Assembly: GCF_000687755.1 (NCBI RefSeq)
Contig: NZ_JHXN01000002.1
Span: 121,587-185,586, forward strand
Length of the DNA stretch: 64,000 bases
From: Taylorella asinigenitalis ATCC 700933
Lineage (GTDB): Bacteria; Pseudomonadota; Gammaproteobacteria; Burkholderiales; Burkholderiaceae_B
Direction: 5' to 3'
Shown here: in pieces, positions 18,570 through 28,242 of the stretch
Numbering within the stretch: position 1 is the stretch's first letter
Layout: each line of letters starts with the position of its first letter
Notes under the pieces: model-generated
The model's database searches: none
The model's input: only the letters and a program-made list of their open reading frames with translations
Told to the model about the DNA's origin: nothing
Position numbers and translations under genes: made by a program

Positions 18570-19042
18570 GTTGTCTTCTCGATTTTTTGATTACATGGCA
18601 GATTTGCAATCCAAGTCTCAAGCGATTGTCCTCCAATTTCTAAATCTGGATTGAGTTCTCTTAGAGGCACTAAAACAAAAGCTCTTTGTGTGATACGAGG
18701 ATGCGGTATTGTGAGTCTATCGCCCTTTATTTGCATATCATCAAACAACAATATATCTAAATCGATTGTACGGGGTGCGTTTTTATAGGGTCTTTGACGG
18801 CCTAGGTCCAACTCTATTTTTTGCATAATCGAAAGCAATTCAAATGGATCTAGTGAGGTATTTATTTGAATAACGGCATTAAGATAGTCTTCACCGTCGC
18901 TTTCTACAGGACTTGTTTTATAAACACTTGAAGTTGCTAAAAGCTCGATATCATCGCATTCTACAAGCTTTGATATCGCCTTATTGATATACGATAGCTC
19001 ATCGCCTAGATTCGCTCCCAGACCTATAAAAACCTTATGCAC
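18551..19042 (-). CDS. folK: Hydroxymethyldihydropterin pyrophosphokinase FolK
   Basis: 163 residues. FIGLGANLGDELSYI, the SSVYKTSPVESDGEDYLNAV block and the HPPK signature RTIDLDILLFDD, followed by IPHPRITQRAFVL, are all present. It transfers pyrophosphate from ATP to 6-hydroxymethyl-dihydropterin in folate synthesis; folP, the next step, is at 49.9 kb in this window. The start overlaps the end of pcnB by eight bases, so the two are coupled. Confidence 0.97.
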   Translation of the reverse strand: MHKVFIGLGANLGDELSYINKAISKLVECDDIELLATSSVYKTSPVESDGEDYLNAVIQINTSLDPFELLSIMQKIELDLGRQRPYKNAPRTIDLDILLFDDMQIKGDRLTIPHPRITQRAFVLVPLRELNPDLEIGGQSLETWIANLPCNQKIEKTTYSLNP

Positions 19043-20399
19043 TCTGTAGATTCTCAGTCACTATTATGACATTGGATTTTTTCTTGCGTCGACGAGGTTT
19101 ACGTCCTGAGCCAGGCTGATTTCGTGTGCTTTGTATAAATTTGTCAATCATGGACTTCTGCTCTTCCTGTGAAGCATTTGCAAGGTCCATCCACCATTGA
19201 GCTTTAATGCTGTCAGTCTGATTTGATGCGGCTCTAAGCTGCATAAATTCACATGCGGCCCTAAAATATGGGCTCGACATTACGCCTTTAAAGGACTTGG
19301 GTTTTTGATTATCGAGACGATATTGCATAATCCAAATCTCTCGAATCAAACCTAGGTGCCTTTTTTGAATTTGCAGCTTGCTTAATTGTTCCTCTAATAC
19401 TTCAGAAATCGATTCTTGAAGTGCAAAGAACATATTCTGCTTATTCTCTTTTATAAGAGTATCAAAATGAGATTTAACTAGAGGCCATAATATCGCTGCA
19501 TATAAATAGCTCGGATTAATGCTTTTGTTAAGACGTACTCTCTGGTCCGTGCGCTCAAAGGCAATTTGCAGAAATTTTTCACTACTCTCTAAGGCTAAAA
19601 CCTTATCTAATAGTGGCAATGTCCCCTTATCCAATTTCAATTTTCGCAGCTCTCGAATGCAATATAGTGAGTCACCGCAAGTTAGTAATTTGAATGTCTC
19701 ATCAAATATACGCGAATCAGGTACATTGCTTATAAGGTGAGAGAGTCGACTTATCGGTTCATAAGTCGATGTGGCAATGTTTGCGCCTAATTTCCCCGCA
19801 AATCTGATAGCCCTCAACATACGAACTGGATCCTCACGGTAACGCTTCTCTGGCTCACCTATCATGCGTATCTGAAGATTTTTAATATCTCTAAACCCGT
19901 TATGATAGTCATACACTATTTCATCAATCGGGTCGTAGTACATCGCATTAATTGTGAAATCGCGGCGCTCTGCATCCGTCTCAATCGTTCCATAATTATT
20001 ATCCGATAGAATTCGGCCATCAGAGTCTTCAGGCAATTCACCAGATGCACGGAAAGTAGAGGTCTCAATAATCTCAGGACCAAACATCACATGAACCAAT
20101 TTAAATCTTTTGCCAATGATTAACGCCCTTCGAAACAGTGGTTTTATTTCTAAGGGCGTTGCATCTGTGGTTACATCAAAGTCTTTTGGAACCTGTCCTA
20201 GCATTAAGTCACGTACGGCTCCCCCGACAATAAAGGCGGTGTGCCCGTGACTTCTAAGAACTTCACACACTTTGATGGCGTTTCTAGAGACTAATCGACG
20301 GTCAATTCCATGCACGGATTTAGGCACTTTTTTAAGCTTCGATTGATTAAAACCGAAGAAATTAGCGACCTTTGCTGAAATTGACGACATAGATAACAA
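19035..20399 (-). CDS. pcnB: Poly(A) polymerase I PcnB
   Basis: 454 residues of the class II nucleotidyltransferase superfamily. The head domain has IVGGAVRDLMLGQVPKDFDVTTDA with the catalytic Asp pair, RRDFTINAMYYDP, and the RNA-binding EPEKRYREDPVRMLRAIRFAGKLG. A long helical region leads to an Arg/Lys-rich tail (PGSGRKPRRRKKKS) typical of PcnB rather than tRNA CCA-transferase. It adds poly(A) tails that speed RNA decay. The tail and the pcnB-folK-hda neighbourhood support PcnB over Cca. Two CATTGCCA words lie inside in minus sense. Confidence 0.92.
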   Translation of the reverse strand: MLSMSSISAKVANFFGFNQSKLKKVPKSVHGIDRRLVSRNAIKVCEVLRSHGHTAFIVGGAVRDLMLGQVPKDFDVTTDATPLEIKPLFRRALIIGKRFKLVHVMFGPEIIETSTFRASGELPEDSDGRILSDNNYGTIETDAERRDFTINAMYYDPIDEIVYDYHNGFRDIKNLQIRMIGEPEKRYREDPVRMLRAIRFAGKLGANIATSTYEPISRLSHLISNVPDSRIFDETFKLLTCGDSLYCIRELRKLKLDKGTLPLLDKVLALESSEKFLQIAFERTDQRVRLNKSINPSYLYAAILWPLVKSHFDTLIKENKQNMFFALQESISEVLEEQLSKLQIQKRHLGLIREIWIMQYRLDNQKPKSFKGVMSSPYFRAACEFMQLRAASNQTDSIKAQWWMDLANASQEEQKSMIDKFIQSTRNQPGSGRKPRRRKKKSNVIIVTENLQSA

Positions 20400-20416
20400 T
20401 TAGAATAAAAAGAAAA

Positions 20417-21100
20417 TTATAGCCTAGATGATTCTAATCGGCTAATTACATCTTTAACAAATGGAATCGTTATAGTTCTTCTCTCAGAAAGAGACAACAT
20501 ATCTAAACTATCAATCAGATTGAATAGAAATTTCAAATCACGCGAACAATAAGAGTAAAGCCATTTGATAACATCATTTGGCAAGTCCCATCCCATTTCA
20601 CGAGCTCTTTGAATCATTGCCACCCTAAGGGATTCATCTGATAATGTTTGCAGTTCATAAACAAGCCCCCATCCGAATCTATTTCTAAGGTCTTCTCTAA
20701 TTTCAAGCTGCTTTGGGGGCTTATTACTACAGATGGCAATGCTTACGTCGCTACTCTCCGTCCCCGAAATTTGCAGCTTAGTAAAAAGATAAAAAAGTGC
20801 ATCATATTGCTCAGCAGAAAATTCATGAATATCATCTAAGAAATAATTTTTCTCTTCAGTATTCAGATCCATAGAATTTTTTGGAAATGACTTAGAATCA
20901 AAATAAATTCCGCCATATTTATTTTGAAGAGCTTTTAGTAAATGTGTTTTTCCGCTTGATTCAAAACCCCAAATATAAATAACTGGAGGAAATCGTTTAT
21001 TTAATATATTTATAAGTTCTTCGTTTGATATTGGATTGAAATTATCAAATGTTAGTTGCGGTTTTGTTAAAACCTGATTTATAAGCATTTGATTAGACAT
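20417..21100 (-). CDS. hda: DnaA regulatory inactivator Hda
   Basis: 227 residues of the AAA+ DnaA-like family without the C-terminal DNA-binding domain of DnaA. The N-terminus (MLINQVLTKPQLTFDNF) includes the short clamp-binding type region, the Walker A-like site is GFESSGKTHLL, and the sensor region is EDLRNRFGWGLVYEL. Hda with the sliding clamp stimulates ATP hydrolysis by DnaA and so prevents re-initiation. The hda-pcnB-folK order on the minus strand is usual in Burkholderiales. It is divergent from purM with about 70 bases between them. Confidence 0.88.
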   Translation of the reverse strand: MSNQMLINQVLTKPQLTFDNFNPISNEELINILNKRFPPVIYIWGFESSGKTHLLKALQNKYGGIYFDSKSFPKNSMDLNTEEKNYFLDDIHEFSAEQYDALFYLFTKLQISGTESSDVSIAICSNKPPKQLEIREDLRNRFGWGLVYELQTLSDESLRVAMIQRAREMGWDLPNDVIKWLYSYCSRDLKFLFNLIDSLDMLSLSERRTITIPFVKDVISRLESSRL

Positions 21101-21169
21101 AGAATTTCTGTAGATGACTTTTTAATATAAAATATTGCCATTCATATTTTACTCTATCGGGACTTTTCC

Positions 21170-22225
21170 ATGTCAAACCCTAAAACCCCCTTAACATATC
21201 GTGAAGCAGGCGTTGATATAGACGCTGGAGAGTCTTTAGTGCAACGTATCAAGCCTATTGCAGCTAAAACAAATAGAGATGGAGTCTTATCAGGAATAGG
21301 TGGGTTCGGTGGGCTTTTTCAAATTCCTTCAGGATATAAAGAACCAGTTCTAGTGTCAGGAACAGACGGTGTTGGTACAAAACTAAGATTAGCTTTCGAA
21401 TGGCACAGACATGATACTGTTGGAATTGACCTTGTTGCTATGAGCGTTAATGACATACTTGTGCAAGGGGCCGAGCCTTTATATTTTCTTGATTATTTTG
21501 CTTGCGGAAAATTAAGCGTTGACATTGCCGCATCTGTAGTAGGTGGTGTGGGTACTGGATGTAAGATTTCAGGTTGTGCCTTGATAGGCGGTGAGACAGC
21601 CGAAATGCCTGGGATGTATCCTGAAGGTGAGTATGACCTAGCAGGATTCGCAGTTGGTATCGTTGAGAAAAGCAAGATTATCACAGGTGAATCAATTAAA
21701 GAGGGTGATATTATCCTAGGTCTTGGCTCAAGTGGGCCTCACTCAAATGGCTATTCATTGATTCGTAAAATTATTGATCTCACAGGTGCTAAACCAGATA
21801 TGCCATTTGGAGAAAATCCATTTAAAAAATTCGCTGATTATGTTATGGCTCCAACCAGAATATACGTTAAGCCAGTGCTTGAAGCCATCAAAAAATTTGG
21901 CGATTCAATCAAGGGTATGGCTCATATAACAGGTGGTGGACTTACTGAAAATATTCCGCGTATTTTGAAAAATAATATTGCAGCTCAAATTAATAAAAAT
22001 TCTTGGACTAAACCAGAGATTTTCAACTGGCTTCAATCACAGGGAAATGTCGAAGAAAGCGAGATGCTCCGCGTCTTTAACTGTGGCATAGGTTTTGTTA
22101 TTGTTGTCGACCCTAAAGATGCACAGGCTTTAAAAACAATGCTCTCAGATAGTGGTGAAGTTGTGCATGAAATTGGTCAGATAGTCGCAAATACTGGCTT
22201 AGCCCCTCGAGTTATTTACGCTTAA
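21170..22225 (+). CDS. purM: Phosphoribosylformylglycinamidine cyclo-ligase PurM
   Basis: 351 residues. [67 protein letters not shown] and [17 protein letters not shown] are the PurM signatures. It makes AIR in purine synthesis, upstream of PurH's steps. The gene stands alone on the plus strand and overlaps the end of miaA tail-to-tail by 27 bases. No obvious terminator or PurR-type site is seen. Confidence 0.98.
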   Translation: MSNPKTPLTYREAGVDIDAGESLVQRIKPIAAKTNRDGVLSGIGGFGGLFQIPSGYKEPVLVSGTDGVGTKLRLAFEWHRHDTVGIDLVAMSVNDILVQGAEPLYFLDYFACGKLSVDIAASVVGGVGTGCKISGCALIGGETAEMPGMYPEGEYDLAGFAVGIVEKSKIITGESIKEGDIILGLGSSGPHSNGYSLIRKIIDLTGAKPDMPFGENPFKKFADYVMAPTRIYVKPVLEAIKKFGDSIKGMAHITGGGLTENIPRILKNNIAAQINKNSWTKPEIFNWLQSQGNVEESEMLRVFNCGIGFVIVVDPKDAQALKTMLSDSGEVVHEIGQIVANTGLAPRVIYA

Positions 22226-23137
22226 GCAGTTTTCAAAAGCCTCCAAAACAAGCTTGTTTTTTTGGGGGCTAAAACAATCGATTCTAGTCCTATCTTCTAT
22301 ACTTCTTAACCATGTAAATTGGCGTTTTGCTAGTTGTCGCGTAGCTGCAATTCCTTTTTCAATCGCTTCTTCAAGACTAATTTGACCCTGAATGTATGCC
22401 CATAATTGACTATATCCAACACATCTTATCGATGGCAATGCCTCCGTTAAATCTCCTCTGTTGAATAGTCCCTGAACTTCTTCTAAAAATCCCATCTCCA
22501 TCATTTTTAAAAATCGCTCGCGTATCTTTTGATGAAGAAGTTCTCTATTATCGGTTTCTAAACTTATTGTGCAAAATTCGTGTTCGCAGTCATTGTTTTT
22601 TTCGCTTGCTAAAAACTCAGACATCGGTTTTCCAGAAATTAAAAAAATTTCATATGCACGCGAAATTCTTTGACTGTCGTTAGGAGCTAATCTTGCGGCA
22701 GTAACAGGGTCAACCGCTTTTAAGGCTTTATGAATTTCTGGCCATCCGTACTCTTGAGCTTGTGCATCAATTCTTGCCCTAACTTCAGGGTCAGAGTGGG
22801 GAAGTTCATGTAGTCCCTCTCTTAATATTTTGTAATACATCATAGTTCCACCTACGATTAGGGGAATATGATTTCTAGAAGTTATTTCATCGATAAGTCT
22901 TAAAGCATCATTTCTAAAATCAGAAGCGTTATAAACTTCAGATGGATCACGAATATCAATCAAATGATGGGGACAATGCATCTCCTCTTTAGTTGGTTTA
23001 GCCGTTCCAATATTCATGCCTCGATATATAGTCGCTGAATCCATAACGATAATTTCAATTGGATATTTTTTTGCTATATAAAGAGCGGATTCAGACTTTC
23101 CAGACGCAGTGGGCCCAACGATACAAGCCACACGCAT
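22199..23137 (-). CDS. miaA: tRNA dimethylallyltransferase MiaA
   Basis: 312 residues. The P-loop is [12 protein letters not shown], followed by [41 protein letters not shown] and [13 protein letters not shown]. It prenylates A37 of tRNAs reading UNN codons. The start overlaps the mutL stop codon in TAATG, the classic mutL-miaA coupling. One CATTGCCA word lies inside (22433). Confidence 0.97.
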   Translation of the reverse strand: MRVACIVGPTASGKSESALYIAKKYPIEIIVMDSATIYRGMNIGTAKPTKEEMHCPHHLIDIRDPSEVYNASDFRNDALRLIDEITSRNHIPLIVGGTMMYYKILREGLHELPHSDPEVRARIDAQAQEYGWPEIHKALKAVDPVTAARLAPNDSQRISRAYEIFLISGKPMSEFLASEKNNDCEHEFCTISLETDNRELLHQKIRERFLKMMEMGFLEEVQGLFNRGDLTEALPSIRCVGYSQLWAYIQGQISLEEAIEKGIAATRQLAKRQFTWLRSIEDRTRIDCFSPQKNKLVLEAFENCLSVNNSRG

Positions 23138-24876
23138 TATTTGCCTCGCATAAAAAGTTTATCCAAATCTTGCATCGACCATGCGTACCATGTAGGTCTA
23201 CCATGGTTGCATAAATCGGCTCTATCGGTTGATTCCATTTGCCTTAAAATAGAATTCATCTCTGTGATGGAAATGCTATCGTTTGCCCTAAATGCATTAT
23301 GACAAGCCATTGTTCCAAGAATCTCATTTCTTTGTTCTTCAAGAATAGAGGAACTTCCGTATTTCTCAAGGTCTTCGAACACATCTTGAATTAATGCGGA
23401 AATATTTGCACGGCTAAGGATACTTGGAACTCCCGTAACAGCCACTGAATTGGGACTTGTTTGACGCAAATGCAATCCCAATTCATTTAAAAAATCAGAA
23501 TACTCCTCCAATAATATAAGCTGTTTTTCTGGAATATTTACTGATATTGGAATCAATAACTCCTGCACGGTTACACCCCCCTGTGAGGCCGAATCTTTAA
23601 GTTTTTCGTACACAATTCTTTCATGTGCAGCGTGCATATCAACGATAATTAATCCGTTTTTATTTTGTGCAAGAATATAAACACCATGAAGTTGACCTAT
23701 CGCAAAACCCATAGGCAAGTCATCTTCCTCTTTTGGTGAGCTTTTTGGCGGCTCTTTAGGCTCACTTACAAACAAGGGCGCATATGATTCTAAGCTTCTT
23801 AAGTCGAACCCTTTTTGCGTTGGCAATGATTGTGCTTTATAAGCCGTGCGGTGCGGCTGTTCATTTTTAATTATTTCCTCTTGAGTACCATAGGATTTAG
23901 CCAATGTGTTTTTAAGAGTATTTTGAACAAACGAATATATGGCTGACTGATCTCTAAAACGAACTTCATATTTTGCTGGATGCACATTAACGTCTACCAT
24001 TCCAGGATCAATATCTAAAAATAAGATATATGAGGGCTGTCTATCTCCATGTAATACATCGCTATATGCACTTTTTACGGCATGTGCCAATGACCTATCT
24101 CTCACAAATCTGCCATTTACAAAAAGATATTGTTTATCTGTTCTTGACTTAGCTTCAGAAGGTTTAATAATTAACCCTCTTAGAGTGCACAAAGAAGTGC
24201 TTTCATCAACTTTAAAAACGCTAGTTAGATAATCGGCTCCCACAACATCTTTAATGCGATGAATAAATTGGGATGCATTCCATTGTGAATATATTTTGTC
24301 GTTGTGAAAAACTCTAAAAGTGATTTCTGGATTAGCTATCGCTATTTTTTTTATGATATCAATGCAGTGAGAAAATTCTGTCGCCTCAGTTTTTAAAAAC
24401 TTTCTGCGAGCAGGTATTTCATCAAATATTTGATTGACTTCAACAGTGGTACCTTGTGAGCCGCTTGCAGCCGAGATTTCCAGTGAAGCACCATCAATTT
24501 GCCAAGCGTTTTTAGATTCTGGTATTCGTGATATTACTTTCAGTCTTGCGACTGATGCAATTGAGGCTAAAGCTTCACCCCTAAACCCCATGGACTTTAC
24601 TTGCTCAAGTTCACTAAGCTCGCGAATTTTGCTAGTGGCATGACGAGTAACAGCTAAAGGTAATTCATCTTTCGGTATGCCAGATCCATTATCTCTAATA
24701 TAAACTCTTCTGATACCACCCCCGTCAAGTCGTATTTCAATCTCTGTTGAGCCTGCATCGACAGAATTTTCTATCAGTTCCTTAACAACCGAGGAAGGTC
24801 TTTCAATCACTTCCCCAGCTGCAATCTGACTGATTAATCTATCAGGAAGAAGATGTATTTGTCTACGAATCGACAT
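23137..24876 (-). CDS. mutL: DNA mismatch repair protein MutL
   Basis: 579 residues. The GHKL ATPase N-terminus shows IAAGEVIERPSSVVKELIENS, DNGSGI and GFRGEALASIASV, and the transducer domain has VNVHPAKYEVRF. The C-terminal dimer domain carries DMHAAHERIVYE, close to the DQHAxxExxxxE metal site of MutL proteins with nicking activity, and CNHGRPTWYAW near the end. This suggests endonuclease-type, MutH-independent mismatch repair; no mutH is present here. It is followed by miaA with an overlapping start and begins three bases after the amidase gene ends. Confidence 0.96.
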   Translation of the reverse strand: MSIRRQIHLLPDRLISQIAAGEVIERPSSVVKELIENSVDAGSTEIEIRLDGGGIRRVYIRDNGSGIPKDELPLAVTRHATSKIRELSELEQVKSMGFRGEALASIASVARLKVISRIPESKNAWQIDGASLEISAASGSQGTTVEVNQIFDEIPARRKFLKTEATEFSHCIDIIKKIAIANPEITFRVFHNDKIYSQWNASQFIHRIKDVVGADYLTSVFKVDESTSLCTLRGLIIKPSEAKSRTDKQYLFVNGRFVRDRSLAHAVKSAYSDVLHGDRQPSYILFLDIDPGMVDVNVHPAKYEVRFRDQSAIYSFVQNTLKNTLAKSYGTQEEIIKNEQPHRTAYKAQSLPTQKGFDLRSLESYAPLFVSEPKEPPKSSPKEEDDLPMGFAIGQLHGVYILAQNKNGLIIVDMHAAHERIVYEKLKDSASQGGVTVQELLIPISVNIPEKQLILLEEYSDFLNELGLHLRQTSPNSVAVTGVPSILSRANISALIQDVFEDLEKYGSSSILEEQRNEILGTMACHNAFRANDSISITEMNSILRQMESTDRADLCNHGRPTWYAWSMQDLDKLFMRGK

Positions 24877-24879
24877 AAA

Positions 24880-26457
24880 TTAGGATTTATAAGCAAGTGG
24901 AGGATTTGTGTCAAAATAATCATCCAACCCTCTAACAATAGCTTTTGCTACAGTTGGATGATTTTTTGAATTCATTAAAAAACTTTCCTCTTGAAGATTT
25001 GATATAAATGCTACTTCAATAAGAATAGAAGGAATATCTGGTGCCTTTAGAACAGCAAAACCAGCTTGTTCAACACGTCTGCTTTTTAAACCTTTTACTT
25101 TAGAAAGTGAGTTTAAGACACGATGTCCAATTTTAAGAGAATCATTAATTTGGGCTGTTGTTGATAGGTCAAGCAATACACTAGCAGTAGTCCTGTCATG
25201 AGAACTAATGTCAAGACCACCAATCAAATCTGCGGAATTCTCTTTTTTGGCTAACCATCTAGCAGCCGCACTAGATGCCCCTTTACGTGAGAGGGCGAAT
25301 ACTGAAGTTCCACGAGCTGTCCTATTAGTGAATGCATCTGCGTGTATAGAAACAAATACATCCGCTTTGACGCGTCTAGCTTTTTGAACGCGCACATGCA
25401 ATGGAACAAAGAAATCAGCATCGCGAGTCATATAGGCTCTAGTATCTGACCTAGAATTTAATATATCTCGCAATCTTCTACCGATAGATAGAACTACATC
25501 TTTTTCCCGAGTACCACGTGCTCCAATTGCTCCAGGGTCTTCACCGCCATGTCCAGGGTCTATAGCAATTAGAATAGGACGTTTTTGCGAATTCTTTTTA
25601 ATGGTTACTTGAGGTTGATGGTCTAAAGTAGAGCCTTTAGTGGGTAAATTTTCAATGCGTGGATTTTTCTGTGCAACTTGACCCGCAACTTTAGGTACTT
25701 CAACATCAGGCTTCGTATTTTGAAGTTGACTAATAATATTTGATAATGGATCGCTAGAGTCAGACTTCTGTGCCAAAGCCATTAGCGGATCTTTAGCTAC
25801 TTTTGGATAAAGGTCTAATACAAGTCGATATTTGTAATTTCCTACAGGCTTTAAGGTAAAAACTTGTGGAACTATAGGCTCTTTTAAGTCAATAACTATT
25901 CTTACAACATTTGATCTATTTTGAGCTACACGTACCTGAGAAATATAAGGGTCGTTTGGCTTAATTTTTGAAATTAAAGAATTCAATGCAGCATTCATTT
26001 GAAGACCATCAAGGTCTACAACCAATCTATCTGGGCCATTTAATGTAAAGTGCTCATGCTTAATTGGAGAATTTAGCTCTAGAGTTACCCTAGTATACTC
26101 ATCAGCTGGCCAAGTTCTAACCGCTAAGATTTGAGAAGTAGTTCCAGAATTTGTTGTAGCAGCTTGACTAGCGGGCTTTTGGAGTTGTAAATCCTTTGGA
26201 TCTTTATTAACGGCAGGGGATGTCGTAGGCTTCGTGCTAGGTGGAGCCTTTGGAATCGGTATAGAATCCCCGCTTAAGGGACGTCCTAAAGGAGTGAATT
26301 TAAGCTGCTCATTAGAATTATTTAAATCGACTATAGGTGCATTAGCCGCTTTAGAAATTTTTGAAATAACGGGCAAAAACAAAGCGGCAGCACCTGCTGT
26401 AACAATGCGGCGCCTATTGTTCACTTTTTGTATATTTTGCTCATCATTGATAGACAT
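24880..26457 (-). CDS. amiC: N-acetylmuramoyl-L-alanine amidase (AmiC/AmiB type) with AMIN domain
   Basis: 525 residues. The N-terminus has a twin-arginine-like signal (NNRRRIVTAGAAALFLP), a proline-rich linker and an AMIN domain (about residues 110-215) that targets the septum. A second linker leads to the zinc amidase: DPGHGGEDPGAIG, then VSIHADAF and IPSILIEVAFISN carrying the remaining ligand and the catalytic Glu. It splits septal peptidoglycan during cell separation. The exact paralogue (AmiA/B/C) is uncertain; the AMIN plus Tat-like signal resembles AmiC. The start overlaps the end of tsaE by 37 bases. Confidence 0.88.
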   Translation of the reverse strand: MSINDEQNIQKVNNRRRIVTAGAAALFLPVISKISKAANAPIVDLNNSNEQLKFTPLGRPLSGDSIPIPKAPPSTKPTTSPAVNKDPKDLQLQKPASQAATTNSGTTSQILAVRTWPADEYTRVTLELNSPIKHEHFTLNGPDRLVVDLDGLQMNAALNSLISKIKPNDPYISQVRVAQNRSNVVRIVIDLKEPIVPQVFTLKPVGNYKYRLVLDLYPKVAKDPLMALAQKSDSSDPLSNIISQLQNTKPDVEVPKVAGQVAQKNPRIENLPTKGSTLDHQPQVTIKKNSQKRPILIAIDPGHGGEDPGAIGARGTREKDVVLSIGRRLRDILNSRSDTRAYMTRDADFFVPLHVRVQKARRVKADVFVSIHADAFTNRTARGTSVFALSRKGASSAAARWLAKKENSADLIGGLDISSHDRTTASVLLDLSTTAQINDSLKIGHRVLNSLSKVKGLKSRRVEQAGFAVLKAPDIPSILIEVAFISNLQEESFLMNSKNHPTVAKAIVRGLDDYFDTNPPLAYKS

Positions 26458-26945
26458 GCAACTCCTCTATCTGAAAATGCATTGATTTTTGCAATTCGAC
26501 CCTCTCCCTCATAGTATAAAGTAATATTCAAATCAGGTTGTGGCAATGTTTCCTTTGCCATCTCAGGCCACTCAATTATAGAAATTCCTGGTGAGCTTAA
26601 GGTGTCATTAAAACCAGCCTCAAACCATTCCAATGGATCATTAAATCTATAAAAATCAAAGTGATATAAGTATAATCTAGAAACTTTATAAGTTTCAAGC
26701 AGGGTATATGTTGGACTCTTTATTCGACCAATGACGCCAAATGTCCTAAGAAATTCCCTTGCTAATGAAGTTTTGCCCGAACCTAATTCCCCACTTAAAT
26801 AAATTTTAAAATTAGGTTCAATACTTACGGGTTCATCATTCTTCTTGTATATAAGAGAATCGACGGCCTTCGCTAAGTTTTGACCTAATAGAAGAGTGTC
26901 CTTTTCTTGATGTAATTGAATTTCAAAAGTATCGGAAGTGTTCAT
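26421..26945 (-). CDS. tsaE: tRNA threonylcarbamoyladenosine biosynthesis ATPase TsaE
   Basis: 174 residues. Walker A is GELGSGKTSLAREFLRTFG, then SPTYTLLETYKV, the YHFDFYRF block and IIEWPEMA are the TsaE (YjeE) signature. It assists TsaB/TsaD in making t6A37 on ANN-decoding tRNAs. It heads a minus-strand run tsaE-ami-mutL-miaA, a widespread order. An N-terminal extension of about 20 residues precedes the conserved part. Confidence 0.95.
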   Translation of the reverse strand: MNTSDTFEIQLHQEKDTLLLGQNLAKAVDSLIYKKNDEPVSIEPNFKIYLSGELGSGKTSLAREFLRTFGVIGRIKSPTYTLLETYKVSRLYLYHFDFYRFNDPLEWFEAGFNDTLSSPGISIIEWPEMAKETLPQPDLNITLYYEGEGRIAKINAFSDRGVACLSMMSKIYKK

Positions 26946-27008
26946 CTAATAAGTAAAATAAATTAAGAAATTTGAAATCATAAGTAATTTTATTATTTGC
27001 TTAAAATT

Positions 27009-27911
27009 ATGTCAGAAGAAAATAAGTTATGGATTGATAGATTTGTAGACTCATTATGGTTAGAAGAAGGTCTTTCTAAAAATACCTTAAATTCCTATCG
27101 TCTAGATTTAAATTCCCTAGACAAATTTTCTGCTGAAATTAGTAAAAATTCAAATTTACTTGAATTAAGTGCAAACAATCTGAACGACTGGTTGCAAAAA
27201 CTGAGTGTTGAATCTAAACCTACAACTATCAATAGAAAATTAGCCACTGTAAGAAAATTCTACGCATGGGCAATTCGGCAAAATCTAATTAATAAAGATC
27301 CGTGTTTAGGACTTGTGACTAGAAAAGTCCCGCAGAGATTGCCTAAATCAATTAGCGAAGCTCAGGTAGAGGAGCTTTTGAACGCCCCCGACACTAAAAC
27401 TGCCTCAGGTCTTAGAGATAAAGCGATGCTTGAAGTTTTGTATGCAACTGGGATGAGAGTAAGCGAACTCATTGCCATCAAAACAAATGAATTAAGTTTA
27501 GATGCGGGTGTTGTTAGAGTGACTATGGGAAAAGGGGCTAAAGATAGGCTGGTTCCAATAGGGGAGGAGGCAGAAATTCATGTAAAGAAATACTTAGAGG
27601 AAGGAAGGCCGCAGCTTGAACATCAAAAGAAAAATAATTTTGTTTTTCTAAATAAATATGGTCAGGCTATGACTAGGCAAGCTTTCTGGCAGATTATTAA
27701 GAAATATGCCAAATTTACAAGCATAAAAATTCCACTCTCACCACATGTACTAAGACATGCTTTTGCTACTCATCTTCTAAACCATGGGGCTGATTTGAGG
27801 GTTGTGCAGATGCTATTAGGACACGTAGATATTTCTACTACTCAGATTTATATTCATGTCGCTCGTGAGAGACTTAAATCAATACATCAAAAACATCACC
27901 CAAGGGCATAG
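27009..27911 (+). CDS. xerD: Tyrosine recombinase XerD
   Basis: 300 residues from the ATG at 27009. The N-terminal SAM-like domain (VDSLWLEEGLSKNTLNSYRLDL) is followed by the catalytic domain with ATGMRVSELIAI (first Arg), KGAKDRLVPIG (Lys), HVLRHAFATHLLNHGADLRVVQMLLGH (His-x-x-Arg and second His) and the Tyr nucleophile in TTQIYIHVARERL. The sequence fits XerD rather than XerC. It resolves chromosome dimers at dif with XerC and FtsK. It is divergent from tsaE and followed by tRNA-Arg; nothing suggests it is a phage or island integrase. Confidence 0.94.
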   Translation: MSEENKLWIDRFVDSLWLEEGLSKNTLNSYRLDLNSLDKFSAEISKNSNLLELSANNLNDWLQKLSVESKPTTINRKLATVRKFYAWAIRQNLINKDPCLGLVTRKVPQRLPKSISEAQVEELLNAPDTKTASGLRDKAMLEVLYATGMRVSELIAIKTNELSLDAGVVRVTMGKGAKDRLVPIGEEAEIHVKKYLEEGRPQLEHQKKNNFVFLNKYGQAMTRQAFWQIIKKYAKFTSIKIPLSPHVLRHAFATHLLNHGADLRVVQMLLGHVDISTTQIYIHVARERLKSIHQKHHPRA

Positions 27912-27928
27912 AAAAATAGCCTCTTTGT

Positions 27929-27934
27929 TATAAT
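27929..27934 (+). promoter_or_regulatory. -10 element of the tRNA-Arg promoter
   Basis: A perfect TATAAT at 27929-27934 lies 10 bases before tRNA-Arg. No good -35 is visible at the ideal distance. Confidence 0.45.
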
Positions 27935-27944
27935 TTAGAGTTTA

Positions 27945-28019
27945 CACCCCGTAGTTCAATGGATAGAACAAATCCCTCCTAAGGATTAGATGCTGGTTCG
28001 ATTCTGGCCGGGGTGGCCA
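27945..28019 (+). tRNA. tRNA-Arg (anticodon CCU)
   Basis: 75 bases. The acceptor stem CACCCCG/CGGGGTG pairs fully, the anticodon stem AATCC/GGATT encloses CTCCTAA (anticodon CCU), the T arm is CTGGTTCGATTCTGG-like, and CCA is encoded. The 223 bases after it (28020-28242) are AT-rich. They contain only a possible promoter (TATAAT at 28198-28203) for the following gene, and no repeat of the tRNA 3' end was seen. Confidence 0.95.
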
Positions 28020-28242
28020 TGCGCTCTATCCTCCAATAGTGTCTTAAATATGCAACGTTATTTAAATAAAGAGTGATAGTTTAATTCTCTCACAAAATTT
28101 AAATTAGATGACGAAATAAAAATTTCTGTTTATTTCCAAATATATAAGAAAATTACAACTACGATAAGCTCCAATTAATGTTGTAAAAATATCGTTTTAT
28201 AATGTGTGTAATTTATAACAAAATGTAATTTCGTAATTAGTT

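Noticed and set aside
27945..28242. tRNA-Arg next to xerD as an island integration site
   Set aside because: XerD is the housekeeping recombinase. No repeat of the tRNA 3' end and no phage or island genes follow; the downstream genes look native.
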